DNA of 64,000 nucleotides from Brevibacterium sp. 239c (GTDB taxonomy: Bacteria; Actinomycetota; Actinomycetes; Actinomycetales; Brevibacteriaceae), in NCBI RefSeq assembly GCF_900169365.1, contig NZ_FXZH01000004.1, positions 62,001 through 126,000 of the forward strand, given 5' to 3'. The notes under the pieces are model-generated. The model worked only from the letters and a program-made list of their open reading frames with translations. It searched no databases and was not told the DNA's origin. This document shows, in pieces, positions 1 to 7,929 of this stretch. The position numbers and the translations under genes were made by a program. Every line of letters starts with the position of its first letter. Positions within the stretch are counted from its first letter, which is position 1.

Positions 1-1194
1 GAGAGCACATCAGCAGCCCCGGGCAGCGCCGAGGTGGTCATCATCGGCGCCGGAGTCATGGGAGCATCCATCGCCTATCACCTAGCCAAGAATGGCGTCG
101 ACGACATCGTTCTCGTCGAGCGGGACACTCCCGGTTCGGGTTCGACATCGAAGGCCGCCGGCGGGGTCCGCTGCCAGTTCTCCGATGAGGTCAACATCGC
201 TTTGGCCACGCGCAGCCTCGAAGTGCTGCGCAACTTCGAAGCCGAGTTCGGCATCGACATCGACCTGGTCAGCAACGGGTACCTGTTCCTCCTCGATTCA
301 GCCGCGGACGCCGAGACCTTCGCTGCCAACGTCGGCCTGCAGCAGCGCATGGGATTGGATTCCCAGATGCTCAGTGTCGCCGAGGTGACCGAGCTGGCCC
401 CGTACATCGATACCGACGGGCTGGTCGCCGGTGCCTTCAATCCCGATGATGGTCACTGCACGCCGGAGGCCGTGGTGTCCGGGTACATCAACGCCGCACG
501 GGATCTGGGCGTGCAGGTGCTGAAGAACTGCGAGGTGACCGGGTTTGAGTCCACCGGTGGTGCTACGAGTGGCGAGCGCAGGGTCACCGCGGTGATCACG
601 AGCAAGGGCAGAATCGAATGCGCACAGGCAGTCTGTGCCGCCGGCGCCTGGTCCGGGCTCATCGGTGAGGCCGCTGGTGTGGATCTGCCGGTGCGGCCCC
701 TGCGCCGGGAGATCATGGTCAGCGAACCCGTGGATGAGGCTGCCCTGGGCATCGACCTGGCGCGGATGCCCTTCACAATCGACTTCTCCACAAGCTTCTA
801 CGTCCATCCGGAAGGCCCTGGCCTGCTCTTCGGATGCCCGGACGAGGCGGATGTGTGGGAGTTCGACGACAAGCGCAGCCCGGACTGGCTGCCCACGCTG
901 GCCGAGCTCATCGAGACTCGGGCACCGGGCCTCGGCGATGTCGAGGCCAAACGCGGCTGGGCTGGACTCTATGAGATGACCCCCGATCACAATGCCCTCA
1001 TCGGGGAGGCCGAGGAGCTCTCCGGCTTCTTCTACGCCTGCGGGTTCTCCGGACACGGGTTCCTCATGGGCCCGGCGGTCGGAGACGTCGTCGCCGATCT
1101 CATGACGGGGCACCAGCCCTTCGTCGACGTCTCCGGGCTGGACAAACGGCGCTTTGCCACCTCGGGTCTGCGCAAGGAGCTCAATATCGTCTGA
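1..1194 (+). CDS. FAD-dependent oxidoreductase of the DAO family, 5' end cut by window
   Basis: This is a D-amino-acid-oxidase/sarcosine-oxidase-beta type flavoenzyme expected to oxidise a secondary or cyclic amine with O2. The frame is open from base 1; a GTG at 34 is possible, but the 11 upstream in-frame codons look coding, so the true start probably lies outside the window. The dinucleotide-binding motif GAGVMGASIAYHLA comes first, and the C-terminal FAD-contacting block with GLYEMTPDHNALIG and SGHGFLMGPAVGD is intact. It is followed on the same strand after 84 bp by an ALDH7-type dehydrogenase. By analogy with the Pseudomonas putida AmaA-AmaB pair it could be an L-pipecolate oxidase. The family is clear; the substrate is inferred only from the neighbour. 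Confidence 0.8.
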   Translation, partial: ESTSAAPGSAEVVIIGAGVMGASIAYHLAKNGVDDIVLVERDTPGSGSTSKAAGGVRCQFSDEVNIALATRSLEVLRNFEAEFGIDIDLVSNGYLFLLDSAADAETFAANVGLQQRMGLDSQMLSVAEVTELAPYIDTDGLVAGAFNPDDGHCTPEAVVSGYINAARDLGVQVLKNCEVTGFESTGGATSGERRVTAVITSKGRIECAQAVCAAGAWSGLIGEAAGVDLPVRPLRREIMVSEPVDEAALGIDLARMPFTIDFSTSFYVHPEGPGLLFGCPDEADVWEFDDKRSPDWLPTLAELIETRAPGLGDVEAKRGWAGLYEMTPDHNALIGEAEELSGFFYACGFSGHGFLMGPAVGDVVADLMTGHQPFVDVSGLDKRRFATSGLRKELNIV

Positions 1195-1278
1195 CGCCCC
1201 TTCCCCCACTCCCATCGCCCCTGACTCATTCCCAACATCAGATTCCCGCTCATCACGAGCACCAGCGAAAGGACAGCA

Positions 1279-2817
1279 ATGACCGCATTGCCCACCGACC
1301 AAACCATCACCGACCTGCTCACATCCGGCCTCAAGGCCTGCGGGGTCGACGCCTCCACGCTCAGCGGCGGCACCAATGCCGCGGCGAGCCTGCCTGCCCG
1401 CTCCCCCATCACCGGACAGAGCCTGGGCACCCTGGCAGCGGACACCAAGGAGTCCGCGTCGGAGAAGATCGCCGCGGCCGCCGAGGCATTCTCCACCTGG
1501 CGTGACGTTCCCGCGCCCGTGCGCGGTCAGCTGGTGCAGCGCTGGGGACAGCTGCTGGGCGAGCATAAGGAGGATCTTGCGAAGATCATCACCGTCGAGG
1601 CGGGCAAGACCCCGTCCGAGGCCGCCGGTGAGGTGCAGGAGATGATCGACATCTGCGAGTTCGCCCTGGGCCAGTCCCGGCAGCTGTGGGGCAAGACGAT
1701 GCCCAGCGAACGTCCCGGTCACAGGCTTATGGAGACCTGGCATCCGCTCGGTGTCGTCGGAGTCATCTCCGCCTTCAACTTCCCCGTCGCCGTGTATTCC
1801 TGGAACACTGCACTGGCTCTGGTCGCCGGTGACGCAGTGGTGTGGAAGCCTTCGGAGAATGCTGTGCTCGCCGCCCTCGGCGCCCAATCCCTGCTGGCCC
1901 GTGCCGCCGCCGAGGTGGGGGCTCCGGAGGGACTTGTCCCTGTCCTGGTCGGTGGTAGGGACATCGGTGATGCCATGGTCCGCGACGAGCGTGTGGCCCT
2001 GGTCTCGGCCACCGGCTCGGTGCGCATGGGGCGTGAGGTCGGTCCGGTCGTGGCCGAGCGCTTCGGTCGAGTGCTGTTGGAACTCGGCGGCAACAATGGT
2101 GCGATCGTGGCTCCGAGCGCGGACATCGATCTGGCCCTGCGCGGTGTCGTGTTCGCGGCCGCCGGCACGGCCGGTCAGCGGTGCACTACCCTGCGCCGCC
2201 TCATCGTCCACGAGTCGATTGCCGATGACTTCGTGGACAAGATCGTCGCCGCCTACAAGACCTTGAGCATCGGATCCCCCACCGATGACGGTGTGCTGGT
2301 GGGACCACTCATCAACGAGGGGTCCTACGACGCGATGCAGGCGGCCCTGACGCAGGCCGAGTCGGAAGGCGGCACCGTGCTCTGCGGCGGTGGACGCGTC
2401 CTCGATGATGACCGGCCGGACGCTCACTACGTGGAGCCGGCTGTCGTGCGGATGCCCGCTCAGACCTCGGTGATGGAGTCGGAGACCTTCGCGCCCATCC
2501 TCTACGTCGTCACCTATTCCGACCTCGACCAGGCACTCGAGATCCACAACGGGGTGCCGCAGGGACTGTCCTCGGCGATCTTCACCTCCGAGCTGACCGA
2601 GTCGGAGAAGTTCCTGACCCGCTCCGACTGCGGGATCGCCAACGTCAACATCGGCACCTCCGGTGCGGAGATCGGCGGGGCCTTCGGCGGTGAGAAGGAG
2701 ACCGGTGGCGGCCGCGAGTCCGGCACCGATTCGTGGAAGGCCTATATGCGGCAGGCCACGAACACGGTCAACTACTCCGGTGAGCTGCCGCTGGCCCAGG
2801 GAGTGGAGTTCCTGTGA
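1279..2817 (+). CDS. Aldehyde dehydrogenase, ALDH7 (aminoadipate-semialdehyde / piperideine-6-carboxylate) type
   Basis: This 512-residue NAD(P)-dependent aldehyde dehydrogenase is full length. The substrate-channel motif SAFNFPVAVYSWN, the general-base Glu in LLELGGNNGAIV (about residue 269) and the nucleophilic Cys in GTAGQRCTT (about residue 301) are all present. The doubled Asn after ELGG and the GQRCTT context are typical of ALDH7 (antiquitin/AmaB) enzymes, which oxidise alpha-aminoadipate semialdehyde formed from piperideine-6-carboxylate. The start ATG is preceded by AAAGGA. With the upstream FAD oxidase it would complete pipecolate to aminoadipate, a lysine catabolic branch. Family assignment is strong; the exact substrate is inferred. 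Confidence 0.85.
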   Translation: MTALPTDQTITDLLTSGLKACGVDASTLSGGTNAAASLPARSPITGQSLGTLAADTKESASEKIAAAAEAFSTWRDVPAPVRGQLVQRWGQLLGEHKEDLAKIITVEAGKTPSEAAGEVQEMIDICEFALGQSRQLWGKTMPSERPGHRLMETWHPLGVVGVISAFNFPVAVYSWNTALALVAGDAVVWKPSENAVLAALGAQSLLARAAAEVGAPEGLVPVLVGGRDIGDAMVRDERVALVSATGSVRMGREVGPVVAERFGRVLLELGGNNGAIVAPSADIDLALRGVVFAAAGTAGQRCTTLRRLIVHESIADDFVDKIVAAYKTLSIGSPTDDGVLVGPLINEGSYDAMQAALTQAESEGGTVLCGGGRVLDDDRPDAHYVEPAVVRMPAQTSVMESETFAPILYVVTYSDLDQALEIHNGVPQGLSSAIFTSELTESEKFLTRSDCGIANVNIGTSGAEIGGAFGGEKETGGGRESGTDSWKAYMRQATNTVNYSGELPLAQGVEFL

Positions 2818-2849
2818 AGGTCACTTGTCAGATGCGATAGTCTGCTGAC

Positions 2850-3092
2850 ATGTCTGAGAACCCTCTGCTGCCCGCTTGGTACGATGTTGCCTGGACCGCG
2901 CTCTTCCTCGCCATAGTCTGTTTGACTGTCTGGTCATTGGTGTCGCTGGCTCGGTCGACGGTCGATGGTCCCACCAAGTTGGCGTGGGCGGTGTTCATCA
3001 TCGCCATACCGATCCTCGGGTCGCTGGTCTGGCTCGACTATCGCCGCAGATATGTGGCGCAGCGCGAGCGGTCCGAGGAGCTGGCGCAGTAG
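2850..3092 (+). CDS. Small membrane protein with PLDc_N domain
   Basis: This 80-residue protein has two predicted membrane helices (about residues 11-33 and 42-62) separated by a short polar loop with DGPTKLAWAVFIIAIPILG, followed by a basic tail. This is the phospholipase-D-nuclease N-terminal (PLDc_N) module that precedes cardiolipin synthases and also occurs alone in actinobacteria. No HKD catalytic motif is present, so it is not an enzyme. It starts 32 bp after the aldehyde dehydrogenase and is followed by a hairpin terminator at 3135. The role is unknown; a membrane-association or scaffold function is a guess. Confidence 0.75.
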   Translation: MSENPLLPAWYDVAWTALFLAIVCLTVWSLVSLARSTVDGPTKLAWAVFIIAIPILGSLVWLDYRRRYVAQRERSEELAQ

Positions 3093-3332
3093 TCAGCGAG
3101 GCTGTTCTGGCTCTTGACCAGTGTCATGAGAATTCGGGTGTCGGCTTTCGGCCGACACCCGCTTCTTTCTGTGCTCGAGGAGCAGCAACATGATTCCAAT
3201 TGCAGCGACGAGCGGGAAGACGATCAGCTGAAGTATCCACGAGTCAGAGCCCTCATCGAAGGCCTGCGCTCCGGACATCAAGGACATCCCGAAGGCATTG
3301 CCGAGGATGACAGCGAAGACGATATCTCTCAT
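3093..3332 (-). CDS. Small hypothetical membrane protein
   Basis: This 79-residue ORF has two hydrophobic stretches, DIVFAVILGNAFGMSLMSG and WILQLIVFPLVAAIGIMLLLL, then a charged tail (EHRKKR) rich in polar residues. The ATG at 3332 has an AGGTAGG about 10 nt upstream. It converges on the PLDc_N gene: the two stop codons are directly adjacent. A strong hairpin terminator (3135-3161) lies inside its last codons, which weakens the case for the C-terminal tail. No homologous family is recognised. The hydrophobic pattern makes it more likely real than not. Confidence 0.5.
   Translation of the reverse strand: MRDIVFAVILGNAFGMSLMSGAQAFDEGSDSWILQLIVFPLVAAIGIMLLLLEHRKKRVSAESRHPNSHDTGQEPEQPR
3135..3170 (+). 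terminator. Intrinsic terminator after the ALDH-PLDc_N unit
   Basis: A perfect 11-bp stem (3135-3145 and 3151-3161) with a 5-nt TTTCG loop is followed by the T-rich CTTCTTTCT. It lies 43 bp after the PLDc_N stop codon and inside the end of the convergent small ORF. Confidence 0.8.
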
Positions 3333-3482
3333 GGCGACGAACCTACCTGCCAGCAAGATTCCTTGCAATGGAATTCGCTCGCGACTGTCTGCTTGCTCAC
3401 GGAAGCCCAGGGTGACCGAGACGGAAGGGGCCAGACCGACTAAAGTTGCGATTGAGCCCGTGAATACTGAAGGAGAACACCT

Positions 3483-4250
3483 GTGATTGAGCTGAAGACA
3501 CCCGCCGAGATCGACAAGATGGCGGTCACCGGCCGATTCGTCGCGAAGACACTGGCCGAATTGTCTGAGCTCGCGGAACCGGGCATGAACATCATGCATC
3601 TGGAGAAGCGCGCACGAAAGCTCATCGAAGAGGCCGGTGCCAAGTCCTGCTATTGGGACTATGCCCCTTCCTTCGGCGAAGGCCCCTTCCGGAACGTCAT
3701 CTGCCTCTCCGTCAACGATGGTGTCCTCCACGGCAAACCCCACGACTACGTGATGAAGGAAGGCGACCTGCTCACTCTGGACTTCGCCGTATCCATCGAC
3801 GGCTGGGTCGCCGATGCAGCGCGCTCCGTCGTCGTCGGCAACGGCAGCGACGAGGATCAGCGCCTCATCGACTCCACCTGGGCCGGGCTGGAAGCCGGCA
3901 TTTCGGCCGCGCAGCCGGGCAACCGCCTCGGCGACATTTCGAAGGCCATCGGCGATATCGCCGATGAACAGCGCATTCCCGTCAACCTCGACTTCGGCGG
4001 ACACGGCCTGGGACACACGATGCACGAAGATCCGCACGTGGCCAACCGAGGCAAGGGCGGTCGCGGGCTGGTACTCAAGCCGGGTCTGACACTCGCGATC
4101 GAACCCTGGTGGTCATTCACCTCGAAGCAGCTCTCCGTCGACAAGGACGGTTGGACGCTGCGTTTGGCCGACGGCTCGAACGGCGCGCATTCAGAGAACA
4201 CGATCGCCATCACCGAGGACGGACCCAGGATCCTCACCACCCTCGACTGA
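3483..4250 (+). CDS. map: Type I methionine aminopeptidase
   Basis: A 255-residue cytosolic metallopeptidase that removes the initiator Met from nascent proteins. The pita-bread fold landmarks are present: the metal-binding Asp in LLTLDFAVSIDGWVADAA, the active-site region GHGLGHTMHEDP, and the metal-ligand Glu in LTLAIEPW. The length matches short type Ia/Ib enzymes without an SH3-type N-terminal linker. The start is GTG, with AGGAG 8 nt upstream. A TAAAGT at 3441-3446 could be the -10 box. A terminator follows at 4269. It stands alone here rather than in the ribosomal adk-map-infA operon, so it may be a second copy. Confidence 0.92.
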   Translation: MIELKTPAEIDKMAVTGRFVAKTLAELSELAEPGMNIMHLEKRARKLIEEAGAKSCYWDYAPSFGEGPFRNVICLSVNDGVLHGKPHDYVMKEGDLLTLDFAVSIDGWVADAARSVVVGNGSDEDQRLIDSTWAGLEAGISAAQPGNRLGDISKAIGDIADEQRIPVNLDFGGHGLGHTMHEDPHVANRGKGGRGLVLKPGLTLAIEPWWSFTSKQLSVDKDGWTLRLADGSNGAHSENTIAITEDGPRILTTLD

Positions 4251-4268
4251 TATCGACCTGGGCACAAG

Positions 4269-4310
4269 TCGGGCTCCCCACGACAGCGTTCGTTGGGAGC
4301 CCGATTTCTA
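4269..4310 (+). terminator. Intrinsic terminator after map
   Basis: Ten-bp arms TCGGGCTCCC (4269-4278) and GGGAGCCCGA (4295-4304) with a 16-nt loop are followed by TTTCTATT. It lies between the map gene and the convergent DUF981 gene. Confidence 0.8.
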
Positions 4311-4342
4311 TTGCATGACCGGTTCTACGGTCTTCGCCTCGG

Positions 4343-5116
4343 TCACATCGTGTTGACGACGAGTCCGATGTGGGTGAAGTAGTTCATGGCACCGAAGAGC
4401 ACGAAGAAGACGCCGGTGATCGTGAACATGATTCCGACGGTCTTGACTGCGCACCCGGATTTGGCGCCAGCGGGAGCCCGCAGAACAGAGTTCACGGCGA
4501 ACGGGAACACGACTGCTCCGACACCGACAAGTGCGAAGAGCAGCGACATGAAGCTCGCCTCGATCATCGGGTAGTCAGCGAAGGCACCCGAAATCGGCTC
4601 CTGTGGTGGGGCGGCGAACAACTGGTAGGTGACTCCGGCGATCGCGATGGCAAACAATGCCAGTCCCAATGCAGCAATGAAGATGGACAGCGGACGGGCC
4701 GTGCGCGCTGCCAGCCTCAGTGGGGCGGGATCTGCTTTGAGTTCTGCCCCGCGCTTCCAAAGGTAGATGGCGGCACCGAGCATTATGACGCCGAAGGCCA
4801 GGCTCGTCTCGCCGAAGATGATGTTGTCGAAGGCGAAACCGCCCGCTGCCAGAGGCCAGGACAATGTCATGTGCAGTCCGGTCGCAGTCAGCAACACTCC
4901 TAGGACACCGAATATGATGGCCCAGCCGTCGGTGCTCAGCAACCTCCGTCGTTCGGATGTCTCGTCGCCTCCGCTTGCCTTCCGCAGGTCCACGAAAAGC
5001 AGCACGACTGCCAGCAACCCTGCGCCGACCGCTACGGACATGATGGTGTTGTAGGTGGGCATCGCTGCCCAGTCGATCATTCCCGGCGACTGTTCGCCGG
5101 TCAAAGCCGAACCCAT
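4343..5116 (-). CDS. DUF981 family multi-pass membrane protein
   Basis: This 257-residue protein has about six to seven hydrophobic helices and matches the DUF981 family by its pattern (N-terminal PTYNTIMSVAVGAGLLAVVLL, central GWAIIFGVLGVLLTATGLHMTLSWPL, C-terminal MNYFTHIGLVVNTM). Function is unknown. The start at 5116 is chosen because AAGGAGG lies 6 nt upstream; the frame remains open further upstream (to 5251) but without a ribosome-binding site. It is divergent from radA, with a shared intergenic region of about 185 bp. Confidence 0.75.
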   Translation of the reverse strand: MGSALTGEQSPGMIDWAAMPTYNTIMSVAVGAGLLAVVLLFVDLRKASGGDETSERRRLLSTDGWAIIFGVLGVLLTATGLHMTLSWPLAAGGFAFDNIIFGETSLAFGVIMLGAAIYLWKRGAELKADPAPLRLAARTARPLSIFIAALGLALFAIAIAGVTYQLFAAPPQEPISGAFADYPMIEASFMSLLFALVGVGAVVFPFAVNSVLRAPAGAKSGCAVKTVGIMFTITGVFFVLFGAMNYFTHIGLVVNTM

Positions 5117-5301
5117 GGGGCCTCCTTCTTGAGGCACTCTGGCCTCGCTCGTCACTATTCGTTTGTCACCAGGCATAACCATGCGAATCTGCCGAGAATT
5201 CCTAGTGAGCACGCTGAACAGCTGGCTCGTCCTCACGTGTGGTGGGATCACCTCGGTGCCTGTGCATCGGCCGTGTCAGTGCACCGTGTCAGAATTGTCC
5301 T

Positions 5302-6654
5302 ATGTCTTTCACCTGCACGGAATGCGGCTATTCGACCGTCAAATGGCTGGGGCGCTGCCCGGAATGCCAAGCCTGGGGAACGCTCGAGGAGAAGGGTGCT
5401 GGGAAGACCTCGGTTAAGACGAAGGTCAAGAAGTCCAGTGGGGCAAAGTCGATCAACCAGATCGACTCCACTCTGGCTCAGGCCAAAACCACCTACGTCA
5501 GCGAATTCGACCGCGTCCTCGGCGGTGGCATCGTCCCCGGCGCCGTCGTCCTCCTCTCCGGGGAGCCAGGCGTCGGCAAATCGACGCTTCTGCTTGATGT
5601 GGCGGCACGCGTCGCCAAATTCGGGTCCAAGGTCCTCTATGTCACGGGCGAAGAATCAGCTGGTCAGGTGCGTCTGCGTGCCGAACGCATCAACGCACTC
5701 GAAGACACCCTGCTGCTGGCCGCGGAGACAGACTTGGGCGCGGTCCTGGGAATGATCGAGGCAGAGTCGCCCGACATGCTCGTCGTCGACTCCATCCAGA
5801 CTCTTGCATCCTCCGAGATCGACGGTGTGCCCGGTGGCGTCACTCAGGTCAGAGAAGTCGCGGCAGCTCTCATTCGCGAAGCGAAGGCCCGGTCGCTGCC
5901 GACCGTGCTCGTCGGCCACATCACGAAGGACGGCACAATCGCCGGCCCCCGGCTCCTCGAACACCTCGTCGACGTAGTGTGCAACTTCGAAGGAGAACGG
6001 CATTCCCGCCTGCGCTTGCTGCGAGCTGTGAAGAACCGTTTCGGCCCCACCGACGATGTCGGCTGTTTCGACATGGAGGAGAACGGCATCAAGAGCCTCG
6101 AAGATCCTTCTGGTCTCTTCCTCTCCCGCAGCGGCAGCAATCCTCCAGGGACCTGTCTGACGGTGACGCAGGAGGGCAAACGTCCTCTCCTCGTCGAAGT
6201 TCAGTCCCTTATCACCGAATCCGCCGGCGGGCAGTCCCGCAGGTCCGTCTCCGGGGTTGACTCCTCCCGGGTGGCCATGATGCTTGCCGTGCTCAGTCAG
6301 AAGATCGGGCCCATCAGTCTGGCCAAGTCTGATGTCTTCACCGCCACTGTCGGTGGTGCGAAGTTGGCAGAACCTGCCAGCGACCTGGCGATCTGCCTGT
6401 CACTGGCTTCGGCCGCGATCGGTAAGCCGCTGGCCGCAAAATTCGTTGCGATCGGTGAGATCAGCCTCTCGGGAGAGATACGCAATGTCCCCAATCTCGG
6501 CCAGAGGCTCAACGAGGCCTCGCGTCTGGGCATCACCCATGCGATCGTTGCTCACGGCGCATTGCGCAACGTCGCCACTCCGCAGGGGATGCGAGTCAAA
6601 GAATGTGAGCACGTTTCGGAGGCTGTCGAAATCCTTCTGGGAAGCAATCGGTGA
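5302..6654 (+). CDS. radA: DNA repair protein RadA (Sms)
   Basis: A 450-residue DnaB-like branch-migration ATPase acting in recombination intermediate processing. It starts with the C4 zinc finger (CTECG...CPEC), then the RecA-like core with Walker A GEPGVGKST, the RadA-specific KNRFG motif (VKNRFGPT) and a C-terminal Lon-protease-like domain (GEISLSGEIRNV...). The ATG at 5302 places the zinc finger at the N-terminus as in the family; the 21 codons upstream do not resemble RadA. No Shine-Dalgarno sequence is visible, so the mRNA may be leaderless. The VOC gene follows 42 bp later. Confidence 0.95.
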   Translation: MSFTCTECGYSTVKWLGRCPECQAWGTLEEKGAGKTSVKTKVKKSSGAKSINQIDSTLAQAKTTYVSEFDRVLGGGIVPGAVVLLSGEPGVGKSTLLLDVAARVAKFGSKVLYVTGEESAGQVRLRAERINALEDTLLLAAETDLGAVLGMIEAESPDMLVVDSIQTLASSEIDGVPGGVTQVREVAAALIREAKARSLPTVLVGHITKDGTIAGPRLLEHLVDVVCNFEGERHSRLRLLRAVKNRFGPTDDVGCFDMEENGIKSLEDPSGLFLSRSGSNPPGTCLTVTQEGKRPLLVEVQSLITESAGGQSRRSVSGVDSSRVAMMLAVLSQKIGPISLAKSDVFTATVGGAKLAEPASDLAICLSLASAAIGKPLAAKFVAIGEISLSGEIRNVPNLGQRLNEASRLGITHAIVAHGALRNVATPQGMRVKECEHVSEAVEILLGSNR

Positions 6655-6696
6655 CATTTTCGGGACTTCTGCACGAAAATGGCGCATCCTGGAAGC

Positions 6697-7089
6697 ATGA
6701 CCACGACAGTTTTTCCCGCAATGAGGACCACAGATGCGGCCGCCACGACCGCTCTGCTGGTCGCGCTCGGGTTCACGGAGCGGCTCACCGTCAGGGACGA
6801 GGCTGATCCCGAGATCATCGTCCATGCCGAGTACGCGTTGGGTGAGACGGGCGGAATCATGTTCGGCTCAGTCCGCAATGACGGATCGGCCCTGGACAGC
6901 GTCGGAGGCAGTTCCATCTACGTCGTCGTCGACACCGAACGAGAAGTCGACCGCCTCTACGAGGAGATCATCGACTTGGGACACGCGATTGTCCGCCCGG
7001 TGGCCACGCAGCCTCATGGCGGTCGGGAATTCGACTTCCGCGACCATGACGGCAACTCCTGGGGCGTGGGGTCCTACCGCGGAGCCTGA
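6697..7089 (+). CDS. VOC-superfamily (glyoxalase/PhnB-like) protein
   Basis: This protein of about 130 residues has the two-module beta-alpha-beta-beta-beta VOC pattern. The first module begins TVFPAMRTTDAAATTALLVALGFTERLTV; the second carries SIYVVVDTEREVDRLYEEI and ends with FDFRDHDGNSWGVGSY, a PhnB/YdcF-like signature. A metal ligand set cannot be confirmed. ATG 6697 has a close GGAAG; ATG 6679 (six residues longer) is an alternative. It is probably co-transcribed with radA. The substrate is unknown. Confidence 0.75.
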   Translation: MTTTVFPAMRTTDAAATTALLVALGFTERLTVRDEADPEIIVHAEYALGETGGIMFGSVRNDGSALDSVGGSSIYVVVDTEREVDRLYEEIIDLGHAIVRPVATQPHGGREFDFRDHDGNSWGVGSYRGA

Positions 7090-7110
7090 TCCTCAGCCGT
7101 CCGCTGGCCT

Positions 7111-7893
7111 TCAGCCGTCAGCTGCCTCCTCGGCAGGGGCCTCGGACTTCTCGGTAGGCGCATCGGACTTCTCATCCTTTGCCTTCTTGTCCTCGGCTTC
7201 TTTCTTCTCTTTGGCCTTGGTGGCCGCGTCCTTCTCCAGTTCGAACTTCGCCGGTTTGCTCTTCTCATCGCCGAGTTTGACCACGAGCTCGTAGTCTCCC
7301 GCACCGAATTCTTTGTTCGTCCGGTTGCAGTTCTTGTCGACCTGGACGCGGTTCCATTCGAACTGGGCAGACTTCTCCGACTCGGGCGCGAACTCGGTCG
7401 AAACCTCAGCGTTCTCGTCCTTATCGGCAGCACAGAACTTCGAGGACCACACCACATCGCCGCTCTTCTTGACCAGGAACTCCTGTTCCTTCGTGCCGAC
7501 ATCGATGAGGCAGGTAGCGGTGTGTTTGTTCTCGATCACCATCTTGAATTTCGGCTTGGCCTCTTCTTTGAAGCTCTTCTTGTCGACCTTGGCTTTGAGC
7601 CCGACCTTGTCCACTGGACATTTCCCGCTCGCGGCCTTCTTATCCGGGACCGGAGCTGCCGAGGTCGGGCTTGCCGACGGAGTGTCCTCGACTGCAGGCT
7701 TCTCGTTGCCGCCTCCGCCCAGTCCTTTGACGATTCCGACGACTCCGAGCACCAGCAGAGCGATCACCACGAGACTGGCCAACAACAGCATGTAGCGTCG
7801 CCGACGGTACACGTGTGCTGGCAGCTTCCCGTTAGACTGGCGGGGCTGCCTGGCACCGTTCTTCGGCTGCGAACCACGATTGGAAGGAGTCAT
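7111..7893 (-). CDS. Single-pass membrane protein with charged C-terminal tail
   Basis: This 260-residue protein has a basic cytoplasmic N-terminus, one membrane helix (YMLLLASLVVIALLVLGVVGIVKGL), a Pro/Ala/Ser linker, an extracytoplasmic beta-rich domain with three Cys residues that could form a disulphide (GKCPVDKV, TATCLIDVG, KNCNRTN), and a tail alternating Lys/Glu/Ala. The family is common in actinobacteria next to mutY; I know of no function. Start 7893 is supported by a well-placed promoter giving a leaderless transcript. It is divergent from mutY, and the promoter overlaps the mutY N-terminal codons. Confidence 0.7.
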   Translation of the reverse strand: MTPSNRGSQPKNGARQPRQSNGKLPAHVYRRRRYMLLLASLVVIALLVLGVVGIVKGLGGGGNEKPAVEDTPSASPTSAAPVPDKKAASGKCPVDKVGLKAKVDKKSFKEEAKPKFKMVIENKHTATCLIDVGTKEQEFLVKKSGDVVWSSKFCAADKDENAEVSTEFAPESEKSAQFEWNRVQVDKNCNRTNKEFGAGDYELVVKLGDEKSKPAKFELEKDAATKAKEKKEAEDKKAKDEKSDAPTEKSEAPAEEAADG

Positions 7894-7900
7894 CGCTTTG

Positions 7901-7929
7901 AGCCTAGGCCGAAGCGTATGAGCATCCAA
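7901..7929 (-). promoter_or_regulatory. Leaderless promoter of the membrane protein, inside mutY 5' end
   Basis: On the minus strand TTGGAT (7924-7929) and TAGGCT (7901-7906) are separated by 17 bp, and TAGGCT ends 7 nt before the ATG at 7893, so transcription would begin at the start codon. The -35 element lies within mutY codons 3-4. Confidence 0.7.

Noticed and set aside
298..2547. 749-codon open frame on the minus strand
   Set aside because: It is antisense to the FAD oxidase and ALDH genes, is rich in Gly/His/Asp with no domain, and arises from high-G+C codon bias.
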